NCBI GenBank assembly: GCA_003520965.1 | Contig: DOTU01000373.1 | Location: forward strand, 1 to 6,376 | Direction: 5' to 3' | DNA length: 6,376 nt | Origin: Candidatus Zixiibacteriota bacterium | Lineage (GTDB): Bacteria > Zixibacteria > MSB-5A5 > UBA10806 | Part shown: positions 6,151 to 6,376 of the stretch, one piece after another | Layout of the letters: each line of letters begins with the position of its first letter | How positions within the stretch are numbered: the stretch's first letter is position 1 | Position numbers and translations under genes: made by a program | Notes under the pieces: generated by a model | What the model was told of the DNA's origin: nothing | Seen by the model: only the letters and a program-made list of their open reading frames with translations | The model's database searches: none

Positions 6151-6234
6151 GGGGTGGCATGTTTCCTGAGCCCATTTGGGCGAAGAAAGCATGCTTTCCT
6201 CGTTCTAAGAGGACTTCGGGAAGCATGCCACCCC
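6151..6234. repeat. 84-base palindromic element with an outer stem and three inner hairpins (REP/MITE-like)
   Basis: The ends GGGGTGGCATG (6151-6161) and CATGCCACCCC (6224-6234) are perfect inverted copies. Pairing continues without interruption to 6170/6215, 20 pairs including three G-T wobbles. The interior holds GCCC/GGGC (6170-6173/6178-6181), the 14-base perfect palindrome GAAAGCATGCTTTC (6185-6198) and TCCTC/GAGGA (6197-6201/6209-6213), giving a cloverleaf-like fold. GCATG recurs in the middle palindrome and the right arm, with its complement CATGC. It encodes no protein, and no T run adjoins the outer stem, so it is not a simple terminator. A non-autonomous mobile or REP-type repeat is the best reading. 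Confidence 0.65.
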
Positions 6235-6246
6235 AGAAACTAAGGC

Positions 6247-6282
6247 AAAAGAAAAAACCCCAACCTTAGGTGAAGTCGGGGT
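6247..6282 (-). terminator. intrinsic terminator downstream of the L28 gene
   Basis: On the minus strand ACCCCGACTT pairs with AAGGTTGGGGT-side bases across a six-base loop (6257-6266 with 6273-6282, ten pairs including two wobbles). It is followed immediately by six T, then C, then four more T. It is the last structure after the L28 stop and ends that transcript before the intergenic region. Confidence 0.85.
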
Positions 6283-6291
6283 GATACAAGA

Positions 6292-6313
6292 TAGGCGGTC
6301 AATTTACCGCCTA
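6292..6313 (-). other. accessory hairpin between the L28 stop and its terminator
   Basis: TAGGCGGT (6292-6299) and ACCGCCTA (6306-6313) are perfect eight-base inverted copies around a six-base loop. It starts 19 bases after the stop and nine bases before the main terminator stem, with no T run of its own. A transcript-stabilising or backup termination hairpin is plausible. Confidence 0.5.
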
Positions 6314-6332
6314 CATTATTTGGTCTCTCGAT

Positions 6333-6376
6333 TTACTTCATGATTTTGCCGGCCTTCAGGCAGCCTGTACAGATGC
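6333..6376 (-). CDS. rpmB: C-terminal end of 50S ribosomal protein L28 (partial)
   Basis: The minus-strand frame entering from the right edge ends at TAA (6335-6333) and shows ICTGCLKAGKIMK. This matches the C-terminus of the zinc-ribbon form of ribosomal protein L28, which typically ends VCT-x-CL-[RK]-[ST]-GK-[VI]; the C-x-x-C is the second half of the zinc site, whose first pair lies near the N-terminus outside the window. L28 is a component of the large ribosomal subunit. A strong terminator about 50 bases after the stop fits a highly expressed short gene. With 13 residues visible, another small zinc-ribbon protein remains possible. Confidence 0.7.
   Translation of the reverse strand, partial: ICTGCLKAGKIMK

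Larger units (their letters stand above)
5975..6332. other. 358-base intergenic region between L28 and the anchored-propeller gene
   Basis: No coding region is supported here. Reading leftward from L28 it holds an 8-bp hairpin, the L28 intrinsic terminator, an 84-base multi-arm palindromic element, a TGTCA dyad with an extra half-site, a sigma-54-like promoter and the Shine-Dalgarno of the next gene; each is listed separately. The short plus-strand frames crossing it run antisense into the propeller gene and have no family resemblance. Confidence 0.7.

Overview
The window looks like a chromosomal segment of a Gram-negative bacterium of the FCB (Fibrobacteres-Chlorobi-Bacteroidetes) type or a related candidate phylum such as Zixibacteria. 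The main clue is a secreted repeat protein ending in a type A (Por/T9SS-like) C-terminal sorting domain, with the YPNPFN...TTIKYTL...ITGRKVETLV...SGIYFYRL signature common in those lineages. The phylum assignment is inference. No marker in the window fixes it.

Layout, left to right. (1) 2..133 (+) is the 3' end of an unrecognised gene. (2) 231..2435 (+) is a complete UvrD/PcrA-type superfamily 1 DNA helicase with every expected motif; its promoter may make a leaderless mRNA. (3) 2436..2563 separates two convergent genes and carries an 11-bp perfect palindromic hairpin plus two overlapping smaller hairpins. (4) 2564..4675 (-) encodes an AT-rich secreted protein: signal peptide, fourteen LVIVD-type beta-propeller repeats of about 42 residues, then the sorting domain. 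(5) 4676..4885 holds the promoter candidate and Shine-Dalgarno of that gene, and the strong intrinsic terminator of the next gene upstream. (6) 4886..5974 (-) encodes a membrane-anchored seven-blade propeller protein related to the sensor repeats of hybrid two-component systems, but with no kinase. (7) 5975..6332 is a 358-base intergenic region with a sigma-54-like promoter, an operator-like dyad about 109 bases upstream of the predicted start site, an 84-base multi-arm palindromic element, and the tandem-hairpin terminator of the next gene. (8) 6333..6376 (-) is the C-terminal end of what is most likely ribosomal protein L28.

The genes do not form one operon. The helicase is transcribed rightward and converges on three leftward genes (L28, anchored propeller, secreted propeller). 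Good minus-strand terminators after L28 and after the anchored propeller make those three separate transcription units. Helicase and L28 are housekeeping genes. The two propeller proteins between them are envelope/surface accessory genes, very different from each other in base composition. I saw no tRNA, rRNA, CRISPR array or transposase gene. The items most worth following up are the palindromic element at 6151..6234, the sigma-54-like promoter with its dyad, and the 14-blade architecture of the secreted protein.
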